Shown in pieces: positions 35,623-46,669 of a DNA stretch of 64,000 nucleotides (the stretch's first letter is position 1; the number at the start of each line of letters is the position of its first letter). The notes beneath the pieces are model-generated. The model had not been told where the DNA came from. It worked only from the letters and a program-made list of their open reading frames with translations, and made no database searches. The stretch lies in the NCBI GenBank assembly GCA_016081115.2, contig JABTTQ020002611.1:1-64000 (forward strand), written 5' to 3'. Made by a program: the position numbers and the translations under genes. The DNA comes from Rehmannia glutinosa (taxonomy: Eukaryota > Streptophyta > Magnoliopsida > Lamiales > Orobanchaceae).

Positions 35623-37310
35623 AAATTCCTCAAACTTAAACCATTGCTCGTCCTCGAGCAAATTAAAAAAAATAATCTAAGGGGTAGAAAGAACACTATA
35701 AACATTTAATCTCATTCTACTCCATCTCTAAGTAAACCATGCAATTCATTATCAAAAAGTCACCAATCACATGTTCAAAGATAAAAATTTCTCTCGGGTA
35801 CTTGACACGACTCACAAGTAAATATTTTATCACTCAACTCTCAAAATGTATGGTAAGTGTTTACGCTCAAAATCAATTCAGTGAATGTAGAACTACCACG
35901 AGGCTTGCAAATCGTCTAACATCTCTACCACTTTTTGGTTACACAATTTAAGAATCAAAAGGACTTTCATTTCGTTGTAATGTAGGCTTTTGGTAAGAGT
36001 TGGGAAAATTTTAATTAAGTGACTTGGCTTGAGCAAATAGAATATAAACACAAAACTTGCAATTCACCAACCCATTTTTTTCTAAAAATCCTTCTTTCAA
36101 AATATTTTCTTTTTCAACTCAACTCCATACTTATTTTTTCCTTATTCATTCTTAGGCCTTTTGCCTTTTTTCTTTAGCCTCTAGCTCTTAATTTTTCTAA
36201 ATTTCTATAATATTTTTCTCTCATTTGCTCGATTTTTCTTTCTTTTTCAGAGATTTTTCTTTCTTTTTTCGAGCTTCATTATTCTTTCATTACATAGACA
36301 CTACTAATCCTCTTTCTTTTGCTAACTTTCTCTCTTTTCTTTTCATAATTTTCACCACATCTCCCCCAAACTTCTTCATTTTCTATAAGCTCAAGTAATT
36401 TTATGGATAAAAATCATATTTCATTTTAAATATCACAATGTGGCTAACAATAAAAAGTTAAAGCTCAAAGTGACTAAATAGGGAATCATGAGTTCATAGG
36501 TTGGCTTTATAGCTAAGTAGCTAAACAAAGATGGCCTTAAATCATTTTCAAAAATTGCACACACACATGGATTCAATGAAGATACCAAAAAACATTCTAG
36601 AGTTCTAACAATCATGAATGACACACTCCAGAAAAAAATAAGACTGCATAATATGAAAGTAGTTAAAGACACAAAAGCTCACAGGCTTATTTTTTGTAAC
36701 ATGCTCAAATACCCAATTTTTTTAACTAATGCCAAACAAATAAAAGACATCTCCTCAACCATTCATTGCATTATTCACAAAAATATGTCATCTCATAAAA
36801 TCAAATGCTCATAGTAAAATCATAAGGAAGCTTTGTACTCTTTTCGTATCCCGATTAAAATCACACACAAAAGAAATTAAACATGCTAAATCAATAAACG
36901 TGATAAAAATAAAAATAAAAAAGTAGAAAAGTTTTTAAAAATTTTAATGCAATTTTATGCTCTACATGCAATCTTAAATGCAGTGCTAAATGCAACAGTA
37001 CTAAATTACACATTCTTGACAACCCCCCCAAACTTAAAATATGCTTCATTCCGAACATATTAGAAAATTATAAAATGGAAAGAGGAATGCATAAAAAATA
37101 CTTATTGAATCTTTGTGGTGGTGGAGGTGGAGGTAGTAGTGGCCTGTGAAATGTACCACTTATCCATACGAGATTTCATCTTGTACATGTAATGCTCCGG
37201 GTGATAGCTTTGAACCTTTATAAGTATCCAAGACTCATCAACTATAGCCGACAATTGATAGTATCATCTACTAACTTGCCCGACGGCTTCCACCCTTTAA
37301 GCCTATCACT
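35623..37310 (-). mobile_element. Internal 3' region of Tat-like element B
   Basis: Begins (minus strand) with the tract at 35623-35640 and the ctcgtcctcgagcaaa block near 35650, like element A. A pyrimidine-rich stretch (plus strand) fills 36060-36370. A second G-run tract (minus TTTTAAGTTTGGGGGGTTGTC region, 37020-37040) lies 1.4 kb upstream of the LTR. At 37110-37140 the plus strand repeats ggtggaggt. No pol domain is seen; the region ends at a SIRE LTR. Confidence 0.6.
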
Positions 37311-38182
37311 TGTAGGTCCTAAAGGGTGTCTTTGTAAGGTTTAGAAGGGGGAAGGGGGTTGAATAAACCTTACCAAATTTTCACTTTTAGTCTTATTAAG
37401 ATTTTCAACAAAGTTGACTCAAATCAACTATGTCCTTTGGGGACAACTAGGTTAGCTATATTCACTAAGTTACCCACCAATAGACTCGATAGAGTCTGTT
37501 GATAGTATAGCTTGGCTACTTGGGTCGACACTTAACTTTAGTTGATTTGGTTTTTAACGTTGGAAGACTTAACGCCCTTTAGATAGATTAAAGCTTGTTT
37601 TTAACACTTATTTTAGCACTAGTTATTTATCGTTGGATTAGCAAACTAACAATCGTGAGAGAGATATAGAAATATATGCAAGAAAATAAGTCTTTGAAAG
37701 TAAAATAACACAAGTAATTTTTATAGTGGTTCGAGGATGGGGTAATTCCTCTAATCCACTCTTCTCCAACTCCTCGGAGGAATCCACTAAGTAACAGATC
37801 AGGTTACAAAGCGATTAACGATCCTGAGAGACAGCCTCTTGATCACATAGTTGGCTTCTCCTACTACTCAAACTTCTTCACGAGGCGCTTGCACTCTTCA
37901 GCTCACTTTCAAGTCCTTGGATTTGATCACACAACCCTCTAATAAACTTGAATCTTCTGGTTCGAACTTGAACCTTTCTACAATCCTTCAACTTGGAGAG
38001 TAGACACCCTTTTGTTCTACAAATATTTCCTCTTCAACTGGTTGAAGTTATCTTTCCTTCACAACATGTGTTGGATCGAGTTTTATCGAATTTTAGCCTT
38101 GAGGAATTCTACGATAACCTTTGAGAATATTGTAGGTTATGTTTGCTTGAATATTGCTTTGAATTTTAGCAAAGTCACCTTT
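37311..38182 (-). repeat. SIRE-type LTR, truncated
   Basis: On the minus strand the LTR ends at 37311 with ...GGACCTACA, the same terminus as the complete SIRE element. It runs back to about 38182, where a gypsy LTR begins. The first part of the LTR is missing. Blocks such as gatggggtaattcctctaatcc identify the family. Confidence 0.85.
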
Positions 38183-39826
38183 TGTGATGCCCACCCCTAC
38201 TACTACATTACTAGCAATATAAAAGTAAAATTTGAAAACGTAAAACCTATATCATGTACATTTTTTTTTCCTCCTGTGACATTATAACAACAAACAAGCA
38301 AGTTCACTTTACTTGTAAGAAATGACAACCCATATCCACAAGCAAAGAGGTAACAAACCTTGTTATTAAACACAACAAACGTCCATCTGCCAAACACATA
38401 ATCCACATCACCCAACTATTTACATGTACATATTTACATAAGAGTTTCGAAAAGAGGGTACAACCCCAAACCAAAATATAATACAGGACCAAAAAAGAGA
38501 AAGTGACCCATCAACATAGCCCAACAAGTCGTCATCCATATCCATGATCTCGCAAAACTCGAAGGAACTCCAAAGATCGCACAAGAAGCCAAAAGCTCAG
38601 GCATTCCTATACTCACCTGCAATGCATGAACTACATGAGCTAAAGCTCAGCAAGTAAAAATCATGCATGTCCAAGGAATAATGACGCTTTTCCAACGTGT
38701 AATGCTAGCATGTCAAATCCATGAATCAAAATATTTTATTCAAAACCATTTTCTTTTATTTGGGTCCCTGACCCAACTACTATGCACCGGAAAAGAGCTC
38801 TGCACACAGCAATAATCAAATGGCCAATAACATTAGTATGGATCTACGTGTGGACCATCCTCCCGCGGTCCAACCAAGGGTCCCCTACTTGCGTCCCTTA
38901 TGTCCGCCAAGAAGTATCCCACCCCGCAGGGCCACACATAGGTACTCACGATGGACCATCCTCCCTCCGACCCACAAGGAACCCATCTCCTATCTAGCTC
39001 TGTGTTCACCAGGAAGTATCCCACCTGCTATACCTAAACATATATCATAAGCACGCCCAGCGTGCCTCGGTGCACTAGTAGTGGTCAACACACAACTATT
39101 TTCTTCGAGAAAATATTTTCGTGTATGCGAAACATCCTCATGTATCATGCCTGCACATGCAAATGTTGTGAATGGCATGTTCAATGGCTCACAATATACC
39201 ATATTGAAACATCATACAAGCCAATTATCCAACATACAATATCCACGTATATTCAATAAGATACCACAGTCACATATAATACAGTCAATTCAAACAATAC
39301 TATGTTCATGCATTACGATTTGGATGGATTTTTACTTACCTTACACCGTTTGATATGCGATTGGAGGTTAGCTAATTGTCTTCTGTTCCTAACCTTAGTT
39401 GTAAAACCTGTAAAAATTATAAGTTATCAACTTCTACTTTTAAGTCATTAAAAGTTTATTATGCTTCGACCTAATCAAAGACCTTCAGCTTTTTTTTTTA
39501 AACTTAACCATTTACTAATTAAATAATATACAATTTAGACCAAGTCGAAACACGTAGCCCATCAACTTCCCATTTTGAAAATCTTGAGACACACTTTAAT
39601 CGATTGTGACTTAACTCTTTCATTAACTCATTAGATTTTAGGCTTTATTCCAACTATTCACTATTAAATCTAATATAATTACTAAAGTTAATTAATGGCG
39701 CATCTCTCCAATTCCAACTCTTAAATATATAATATTCTCATGTGTATAGTTTATATATACACATATATATATAATCTGTAATTCAAAGTCATGGCTAACA
39801 ATCAATTCAATTAGTTAAAAAGACCA
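38183..39826 (-). repeat. 3' LTR of the integrase-less gypsy element
   Basis: Aligns with 42889-44519 nearly throughout (for example cctctactactacatt near both lower ends and tcaattagttaaaaagacc at both upper ends). The minus-strand end is ...CATCACA at 38183. The boundary at 39826 is where similarity ends (TGGTC start). Confidence 0.85.
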
Positions 39827-39849
39827 AGCTAATTTAGCTCCAACGGACC

Positions 39850-40330
39850 CTAATGATACAACCTCTACGTTCATTTTTCAAGATCCATTAACTCGCTTCA
39901 ATGCGAATCACAATTGCATTGCTTTGTGTTGATTTCCGCCTCAACGACCGCTACAACATTGGCTTTACGAGAATGATAGTTGATCACACAATCGTAGTGC
40001 TTCACTAATTCCAACCATCGACGTTGTCGCATATTTAGTTCTTTTTGTGTGAAGAAGTACTTTAAACTCTTGTGATCTCTGTAGATCTCACATCGTTCCC
40101 CTTATAGGTAATGCCTCCATATTTTAAGCGCAAATACCACTGCAGCAAGCTCTAAATCATGCGTTGGGTAGTTCTTTTCATAGTCCTTCAATTATCTAGA
40201 CGCATACGCAATCACCTTACCATTTTGCGTCAATACGCATCCCAGACCATTCTTTGACGCGTCACTATAAACTACGAAACCTCCAGTACCTGGTGGGATT
40301 GATAGAATAGGTGCTGAAGTCAATCTCTTC
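39850..40330 (-). pseudogene. Gypsy RNase H remnant
   Basis: On the minus strand, after the RT frame, segments corresponding to the RNase H (ASKNGLGCVL- and YPTHDLELAA-type regions) can be followed from 40270 to about 39960. They end with a 'KANVVA' text that matches the GKANVVADALSRK end of the domain. The frame has several stops. Beyond about 39900 no integrase zinc finger or core is seen before the LTR. Confidence 0.7.
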
Positions 40331-41056
40331 TTCAGTTCTTGAAAACTTCATTCCCTTGCCTCCGTCCATTTGAATGCGACACTTTTCCTGGTCAATTGCG
40401 TTTAAAGGCGTAGCAATCTTGGAGAATCCTTCCACAAACCGACGATAATAGCCAGCTAAACCCAGAAAACTACGTACTTCTGAAGGATTTGTAGGTTGTG
40501 GCCAATTTTTGATAGCCTCTATTTTACTTGGATCAACAGAGATTCCTGCTCCGGACACAACATGTCCCAAGAATACTACTCGATCTAACCAAAATTCGCA
40601 TTTGTTAAATTTAGCATATAATTGTTTCGCTTTTAGAACCTCTAGCACACTTCTCAAGTGTTTAGCATGCTCCTCTTTTGTTCTCGAGTAAACCAAGATG
40701 TCATCGATGAAAACAATAACGAATTTATCTTGAAAGTCTTTAAATACCCGATTTATCAAGTCCATGAAAGTAGTCGGGGCATTCATTAACCCAAATGGCA
40801 TCACCAAAAATTCATAGTGTCCATACCTCGTGCTGAAGGCTGTCTTGGGTATATCATCTTTTTTTATTTTCGGTTGATAGTACCCAGATCGCAAGTCAAT
40901 CTTCGAAAATACTGCTGCACCTTGAAGTTGATCGAACAAATCGTCGATTCGAGGTAGCGGGTATTTATTCTTGATTGTGACTTTGTTCAATTCTCGATAG
41001 TCGATACACAATCTCATCGTACCATCCGTCTTTTGCATGAATAGTCTTTGGCGCAC
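40265..41056 (-). pseudogene. Gypsy reverse transcriptase
   Basis: A 263-codon minus-strand frame holds TMRLCIDYRELNKVTIKNKY, PLPRIDDLFDQLQGA, FSKIDLRSGYYQ, TRYGHYEFLVMPFGLMNAP, the catalytic VFIDDILVYS, LGHVVSGAGI and FLGLAGYYRRFVEGFSKIA. These are the ordered motifs of plant Ty3/gypsy RT. The last 40 residues run out of frame. The enzyme copies element RNA to DNA in the particle. A frameshift at 41056-41090 separates it from the protease part. Confidence 0.93.
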
Positions 41057-41089
41057 CCCATGGCGAGAAGCTAGGTCCTGATAAAGCCT

Positions 41090-41800
41090 TTATCTAGCAA
41101 CTCCCCGCAATTGTGTCTTTAGTTCTTTTAGTTCCAATGGAGCCATACGATATGGGGCTTTAGAGATTGGAGACGTTCCTGGAATTAGGTCAATAACAAA
41201 CTCAATCTCGCAATCAGGTGGTAATCCAGGAAGATCATCCAGAAATACATCGGGATACTCTCTCACTATTGGAACTTCATCAACGGTTGGTTGGTGTTGT
41301 TCATCGATGCTCATGACACTTACTAGGTATCCTTCACAACCAACATCCAACAAACATTGCGCCTTCAGTGCTGATATTATTGGAAATCTAAAACGTGTCG
41401 TGATTCCAACAAGAGTGAATGGATCTTCCCCTTGAGGTCGAAAGGTTACTATCTTTTTCTGACAATCTATTGTAGCACCATAATTTGATAACCAATCCAT
41501 ACCCAAAATGATATCGTAGTCATTCATGGCTAACACAATTAGATCAGCATAAAGTTCTCTATTTTCGATTGGAATAGCACAAGCTTTCAAAATTTGATTT
41601 GTTTGTTTAGAATCTCCCGAGGAATTGTTACATTGTAACCCACTTGCCTACATCGGTGTCCTACCCAGTCTCCTCACATATTCGGTGGATGCAAATGAAT
41701 GTGACGCTCCCGAATCAAATATTACGAATGTTGGGGTGTCAAAGATAAGAAGTTTACCTGTAACCATTGATGGGTTCGCCTCTGCGTCTGCTCTCGTGAT
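41090..41800 (-). pseudogene. Gypsy aspartic protease and RT linker
   Basis: Near 41710-41740 (minus) the sequence reads VIFDSGASHSF, the active site of gypsy proteases, intact as D-S-G. The open frame 41590-41090 continues with ADLIVLAMNDYDIILGMDWL, the conserved flap-end motif, then EYPDVFLDDLPGLPPDCEIEF and APYRMAPLELKELKTQL leading to RT. A stop or frameshift lies between the active site and 41590. Confidence 0.88.
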
Positions 41801-41839
41801 AGTAAATGCTCTGGCTGGCACATTCTTTTGTCTGTAGGG

Positions 41840-42143
41840 TTCAACCTATTTGGGCACGCATTAGCAAAATGTCTGGCATCCCACACGTAAAACATCTCCG
41901 TTAACTACCATGCGACTTCCAATATGTTGAGTCTTGCACCCAGGGCAAAAAGGTAGTGGTATAGGTGTGTGCTCTTGCCCCGATCGGCCCTTTGACGCTT
42001 ATTTTGTTCCCATTGTTGTTGTCCTTGGCGTGGTTGAAAGTTAGGTCTCTGTTGCTGCTGAACTTGGAAAACTCTCTTCTTTGGGCTTCCAACCCATCTC
42101 TGTCCCTGTCCCTGTTTGAATTGACGTCTAGCTTCCTAGGCAC
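41840..42143 (-). pseudogene. Gypsy nucleocapsid region with damaged zinc knuckle
   Basis: On the minus strand near 41855-41895 a text corresponding to the knuckle (the HFANACPN part of a C-x2-C-x4-H-x4-C motif) is seen. The first cysteines are not in the same frame. Upstream (42143-41901) the frame is Arg/Asn-rich (SNRDRDRDGLEAQRREF), as expected of a nucleocapsid linker. Confidence 0.6.
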
Positions 42144-42149
42144 GAAAAA

Positions 42150-42716
42150 TCACCTTAATTCACTTGTTTTGCCACCGGTGCTCTCTCTCAAAGAACTTTG
42201 TGAATACGTTACTCCTTGAATTCCTGCCATGCTGACATCTCTATATAGTTCTGGCCTCAGTCCTTCAAGGAATCTCTCTACTTTTAGTGCGTCAGTGCTA
42301 ACCATATGAGTAGCAAATCTGGACAATTTTTCAAATTTGCAGATATAGTCCCCGACAGCCATAGCTCCCTGGCGTAGTTGTATGAACTCGTTCATCTTCA
42401 TTACACCAACAAGAGCCATGAAGTACTTGTTTCTGAATAGTTCTTTAAATATTTCCCAGGTCATTGTCATAACATCTTCTATGCTCCTCATCGTATCCCA
42501 CCAATGTCCCGCACTTCCACAAAGCATGAACGAAGCACACATTACTTTTTCTCCAGCTATATCTCTCTGATGGATAACTTGTTGAATTTGTTCAGATTGT
42601 CGCTGGATGAGCTCCGTAAGTCGATTTATAACATTATCTCGATCACCCATTGGTATAGGTGTCTCCCATCCTTGGTTTCTACCCCCACCACTACTCTCAC
42701 CTCTAGTTCTCACCAT
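42150..42716 (-). pseudogene. Gypsy gag
   Basis: A 188-codon frame starts MVRTRGESSGGGRNQG. It contains the retrotrans_gag motifs WWDTMRS, MTWEIFKELFRNKYF, MNEFIQLRQGAMAVGDY, FEKLSRFAT and FLEGLRPELYRDV. Compared with the family the part between residues 50 and 56 is shortened, removing the usual PPxFxG and WL segments. Gag builds the particle. The start is the first ATG after the PBS, about 150 bases from the LTR. Confidence 0.85.
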
Positions 42717-42867
42717 GACTGAAACACTGTTTTAGGATAACCTTATAACATATGGCCAATATAATTTCATAAAACATAAAAGGCATCAGACAATAAGGTA
42801 AAACTTACTGGCATTGCCGCGCTCCACAAGTTTTGAGTTCATGTACATGGATAGTCTACAGACCTGT

Positions 42868-42885
42868 AGCCGAGCTCTGATACCA
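42868..42885 (-). other. Primer-binding site, tRNA-iMet type
   Basis: The minus strand reads TGGTATCAGAGCTCGGCT, a perfect plant initiator tRNA-Met PBS form, three bases after the LTR end at 42889. Confidence 0.92.
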
Positions 42886-42888
42886 CTC

Positions 42889-44519
42889 TGTGACGCCACC
42901 CCTACTACTACATTACTAGCAATATAAAAAGTAAAATTTGACAACGTAAACCCTATATACCTGTACATTTTTTTTCCTCCTGTGACATTATAACAACAAA
43001 CAAGCAAGTTCACTTTACTTGTAAGAAATGACAACCCATATCCACAAGCAAAGAGGTAACAAACCTTGTTATTAAACACAACAAACATCCATCTGACCAA
43101 ACACATAATCCACATCACCCAGCTATTTACATGTACATATTTACATAAGAGTTTCCAACAGAGGGTACAACCCTAAACCAAAATATAATACATGACCAAA
43201 AAAAAGAAAGTGACCCATCAACATAGCCCAATAGGTCGTCATCCATGTCCATGATCTGCAAAACCTGAAGGAACTCCAAAGATCGCACAAGAAGCCAAAA
43301 GCTCAGGCATTCCTATGCTCACCTGCAATGCATGAACTACATCAACTAAAGCTCAACAAGTAAAAATCATGCATGTCCAAAGAATAATGATGCTTTTCCA
43401 ACGTGTAATGCTAGCATGTCAAATCCATGAATCAAAATATTTTATTCAAAATCATTTTCTTTTATTTGGGCCCCTGACCCAACTACTATGCACCAGAAAA
43501 GAGCTCTGCACACAGCAATAATCAAATGGCCAATAATATCAGTATGGATCTACATGTGGACCATCCCCCCGCGGCCCAGCCAAGGGTCCCCTACTTGCGT
43601 CCCTTGTGTAGCCAAGAAGTATCCCATCCCGCAGGGCCACGCATAGGTACTCACAGATGGACCATCCTCTTGTGACCCACCAAGAGCCCATCTCCTATCT
43701 AGCTCTGTGTTCACCAGGAAGTATCCCAACTGCTATACCTAAACATATATCATAAGCACGCCCAGCGTGCCTCGGTGCACTAGCAGTGGTCAACAAACAA
43801 CCATTTTCTTCCAGAAAATATTTTCGTGCATGCGAAACATTCTCTTGTAATATGCATGCACATGCAAATGCTGTGAATGGCATGTTCAATGGCTCACCAA
43901 ACAGCATATTGCAACCTCATACAAGCCAATTATGCAACATACAATATTATATTCAATAAGATACCACAGTCACATATAATACAGTCAATTCAAACAATAC
44001 TATGTTCATTCATTACAGTTGCAGATGGATTTTTACTTACCTTACACCGTTTGATATGCCATTGGAGGTTAGCTAATTGTCTTATGTCCCTAACCTTGGT
44101 TGTAAAACCTGTAAAAATTATAAGTTATCAACTTCTACTTTTAAGTCATTAAAAGTTTATTATGTCAACCTAATCAATGACCTTCAATTTTTTTTTAACT
44201 TAACCATTTACTAATTAAATAATATACAATTTAGACCAATTCGAAACACGTAGGCTATCAACTTCCCATTTTGAAAATCTTGAGACACCCTTTAATCGAT
44301 TGTGACTTAACTCTTTCATTAACTCATTAGATTTTAGGCATTATTCCAACTATTTACTATTAAATCTAATATAATTATTAAAGTTAATTAATGGTGCATC
44401 TCTCCAGTTCCAACTCTTAAATATATAATATTCTCATATGAATAGTTTATATATACATATATATAATCTGTAATTAAAAGTCATGGCTAACAATGAATTC
44501 AATTAGTTAAAAAGACCCA
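42889..44519 (-). repeat. 5' LTR of the integrase-less gypsy element
   Basis: On the minus strand ends ...GGCGTCACA before the PBS. It differs from the 3' copy by scattered substitutions and small indels. The start (TGGGTC at 44519) is inferred from where similarity ends. Confidence 0.85.
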
Positions 44520-44816
44520 AGTTAATCATTCCTCAGATTTTTACAAGAATTAACCGCTAGATTCATTAGACAATTGGATACAAATTTACCAAGTTTATCA
44601 ACATTCACTGGTAGACATAGGCTTTGATTTTATTAAGTTCGCATGGATAGAATTTCCGAGTCTTAAATCTACAAAATGTAAATAGATCAATTTAATTAAC
44701 AAAAGTTCGAAGGTAATTATCTCTACTGATATAGAATCGAATGAAGCTCTTGGCCTGTGTTTGAGTGTTTATCTTTAAAATATGATTAATATTTCCTTTA
44801 ATTACTATCTATATAT
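44520..44816. other. Spacer between elements
   Basis: About 300 bases of AT-rich DNA with no recognised gene or repeat; it may be old target DNA. Confidence 0.5.
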
Positions 44817-45420
44817 TGTTAGATAAATTTTTATCATAATTTTGATGATTTTGTTCAAATGAGTTTTTAAACCAAAACAATATCCCTAAATGTTGTCTAA
44901 ATACTTCCGATCGATTTAAAATGTTTTTACTATTTTTCGGAGTATTTCTTGGAGTTTATTTTCGATAAAAAATTGGACAACACATTTGTTTCAGGCTCGA
45001 CCTGTCACCCTATAGGGCAACCTGTACCTGAGTTGAGTTTTGAAACATAAAAAGGGATGTATGAAAATTAAGGGAGGGCGACCGGTCGACCCCTAGGCGA
45101 ACGATACCTGGGAGCCCTCCTTCAAGTTCTGTCTTCTCTGTTTCATGTTTTAATTACCCCCAACCGGTCAAGATCAAGGGCGACCGGTCGTACCCCCCTT
45201 CGACCGGTACCCCTGTGTAAAAATCGCTGGAAACTCATTTCAAACTTATCTCTGCGCGATCGGTCGAACCCATTTTATCAAAGAAACTATCCGATTGAGT
45301 TTGCATGCCTTTTCCTTAAATTGTGGGATTGATTTTCTAACACTATAATCTTGGTTTTAAATTGCAATTTTTTTGTAGATATCGATTCCAAGAGGAGCCT
45401 ATCAATGATCAATCATCTCG

Positions 45421-45430
45421 CTATAAATAG
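45421..45430 (+). promoter_or_regulatory. TATA box of the copia LTR
   Basis: ctataaatag is a consensus plant TATA box in the middle of the LTR. The corresponding place in the related LTR reads catataatag on the minus strand near 61180. Transcription is expected to start near 45450, so the hairpin array 240 bp further on lies in the transcript. Confidence 0.8.
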
Positions 45431-45663
45431 AGGAAGATTTGAAGCACAACAACAAGAGAGAACAATACAACACAACAAGAAATACTCAAGCAAACACTTG
45501 GTCTTATATTGTCATTATTCTTGTTGTAATTTGCCTAGCTTATCACTTTCACATTCTTGAGGTCAAGGCTATTCTTGATTACACTTGCACTCAATTGTAT
45601 AATTCATTATCGAGTTGTAATCTTGAATTTTGGGTAATCATTCAACACAAGATATCCTTGTGA

Positions 45664-45926
45664 GTGTTCTTGTGGTAAGAACACACTTGGGTGATCTAGG
45701 TGTTAGGTGTAAGAAGATTGTGGTAATCTTCTTGTCGAAGTGTTGAAGAATTTGGTATTCTTTAAGGTTGAAGATTGTGGTAATCTTCTAAGGTGCTGTT
45801 GGAGATTTTGGTAATCTTCAAGAGAGATTGTGGTAATCTCAAAGGTGGTGTTGAAGAAGAGTGTGGTGCTCTTCAAGGTGTTGTTGTAAGTTGAATTTGT
45901 ATTAATTGTGGTAATTAATAAAATTC
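45664..45926 (+). repeat. Tandem array of nine GTGGT-loop hairpins
   Basis: Nine inverted repeats follow one another. Stems of 6-14 bp close a five-base loop that is GTGGT in six cases and GTGAT or TTGGT in three. Loop positions are 45672, 45691, 45720, 45752, 45777, 45808, 45830, 45863 and 45908. Examples of stems are GTGTTCTT/AAGAACAC, AAGAAGATT/AATCTTCTT, GAGATT/AATCTC and TATTAATT/AATTAATA. Stem sequences differ while pairing is kept, with G-U allowed. No function is known to me. Confidence 0.9.
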
Positions 45927-46142
45927 TTTTTCTTTTTCGAAACCCATCCCGGATATATTGTGGTGGTAGAGCACGTAGTCCCTAGGTGGGGTGAAGCTCT
46001 ATAAATCGACGTGTGTTGTTTACTTTCCGCACCTTTATTATTGTTTTGGCGTATTTGGTTCGAAAAAGTGGGCGAAATCGAAAAGATGGAGATAATCTAT
46101 TCACCTCCCCTCTAGATTATCGTAGCCTCTTGGACTTACAAG

Positions 46143-46155
46143 TGGTATCAGAGCC
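46143..46155 (+). other. Primer-binding site, tRNA-iMet type
   Basis: TGGTATCAGAGCC follows the LTR end after two bases, a perfect copia PBS. Confidence 0.93.
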
Positions 46156-46162
46156 AAACTCT

Positions 46163-46669
46163 TTGGCAAGCTCGTTTCACATCGCGAGTGAAGAGGAACG
46201 ATTGTCAGCTACGAATGAAGCTCACCTTTCCGGCACTTCCACCACCAAGCCACCTCGATTTGATTCCAAAAATTTTACATTTTGGAAAGAAAGAATGGAA
46301 TGCTATTTAGAAGGTTGCGGGTTCGTTATTTGGAACATCGTCATCAATGGAGAATCCATTCCGATGAAAGACACACCATACACCTACAAAGCTCTCAAGG
46401 AGCTCAATGATGAAGAAAAGAAAATTATCTCCTTAAATGGTAAAGATCTCAATATTTTATATTGTTCACTTACCAATTTGGAATTTGATCATATCGTAGG
46501 AATTCGATCGGCTCATGAAGTATGGCAAAAATTAGAAGCCATTCATGAAGTATATGCAAATTATAGGAGCAACTCAAAAACATCTACTTCTCAAAGGGAT
46601 ACAAGGTCAAATCTAAGTAGTCGAACAATATTTTATGGGCATCGAAGAAGAAAACGAGGTATGCCTTAA
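46163..46669 (+). pseudogene. Copia gag, capsid part
   Basis: The frame continues from the LTR. The expected start is a TTG at 46163 in place of ATG. Motifs are PPRFDSKNFTFWKERMECYL, FVIWNIVINGE, LNILYCSLTNLEFDHIVGI and SAHEVWQKLEAIHE, typical of the DUF4219/UBN2 Gag of copia elements. After about residue 130 the normal continuation (the segment with the NLKALGK-type motif) is missing and the frame ends in unrelated sequence at 46669, suggesting an internal deletion. Gag would form the cytoplasmic particle. Confidence 0.85.

Larger units (their letters stand above)
38183..44519 (-). mobile_element. Ty3/gypsy element without integrase
   Basis: Two LTRs of about 1.64 kb (38183-39826 and 42889-44519) flank an internal region of 3.06 kb carrying gag, a zinc knuckle, protease, reverse transcriptase and RNase H on the minus strand. 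The PBS matches initiator tRNA-Met, and the protein sequence is of the Tekay/Del chromovirus type. After RNase H the sequence passes almost directly to the 3' LTR, so the whole integrase with any chromodomain is absent. Target duplication could not be confirmed. Confidence 0.85.
44817..46140 (+). repeat. Copia 5' LTR with hairpin array
   Basis: Starts TGTTAGATAAA and ends GGACTTACA, followed by ag and a PBS. It resembles the minus-strand LTR at 60474-61922 at both ends and in the centre, including the gaccggtcg motifs near 45085 and 45180. Confidence 0.85.

Noticed and set aside
36060..36370. Pyrimidine-rich stretch as a regulatory element
   Set aside because: It lies in the non-coding 3' region of a Tat-like element and shows no defined repeat or motif.
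38178..44799. Target duplication ccttt for the integrase-less gypsy
   Set aside because: ccttt adjoins the lower LTR end, but the nearest match on the other side is 275 bases beyond the LTR start and does not abut it.
45664..45926. CRISPR-like array
   Set aside because: The repeated unit is a hairpin with constant loop and changing stems, spacing is irregular, and the setting is a plant LTR.
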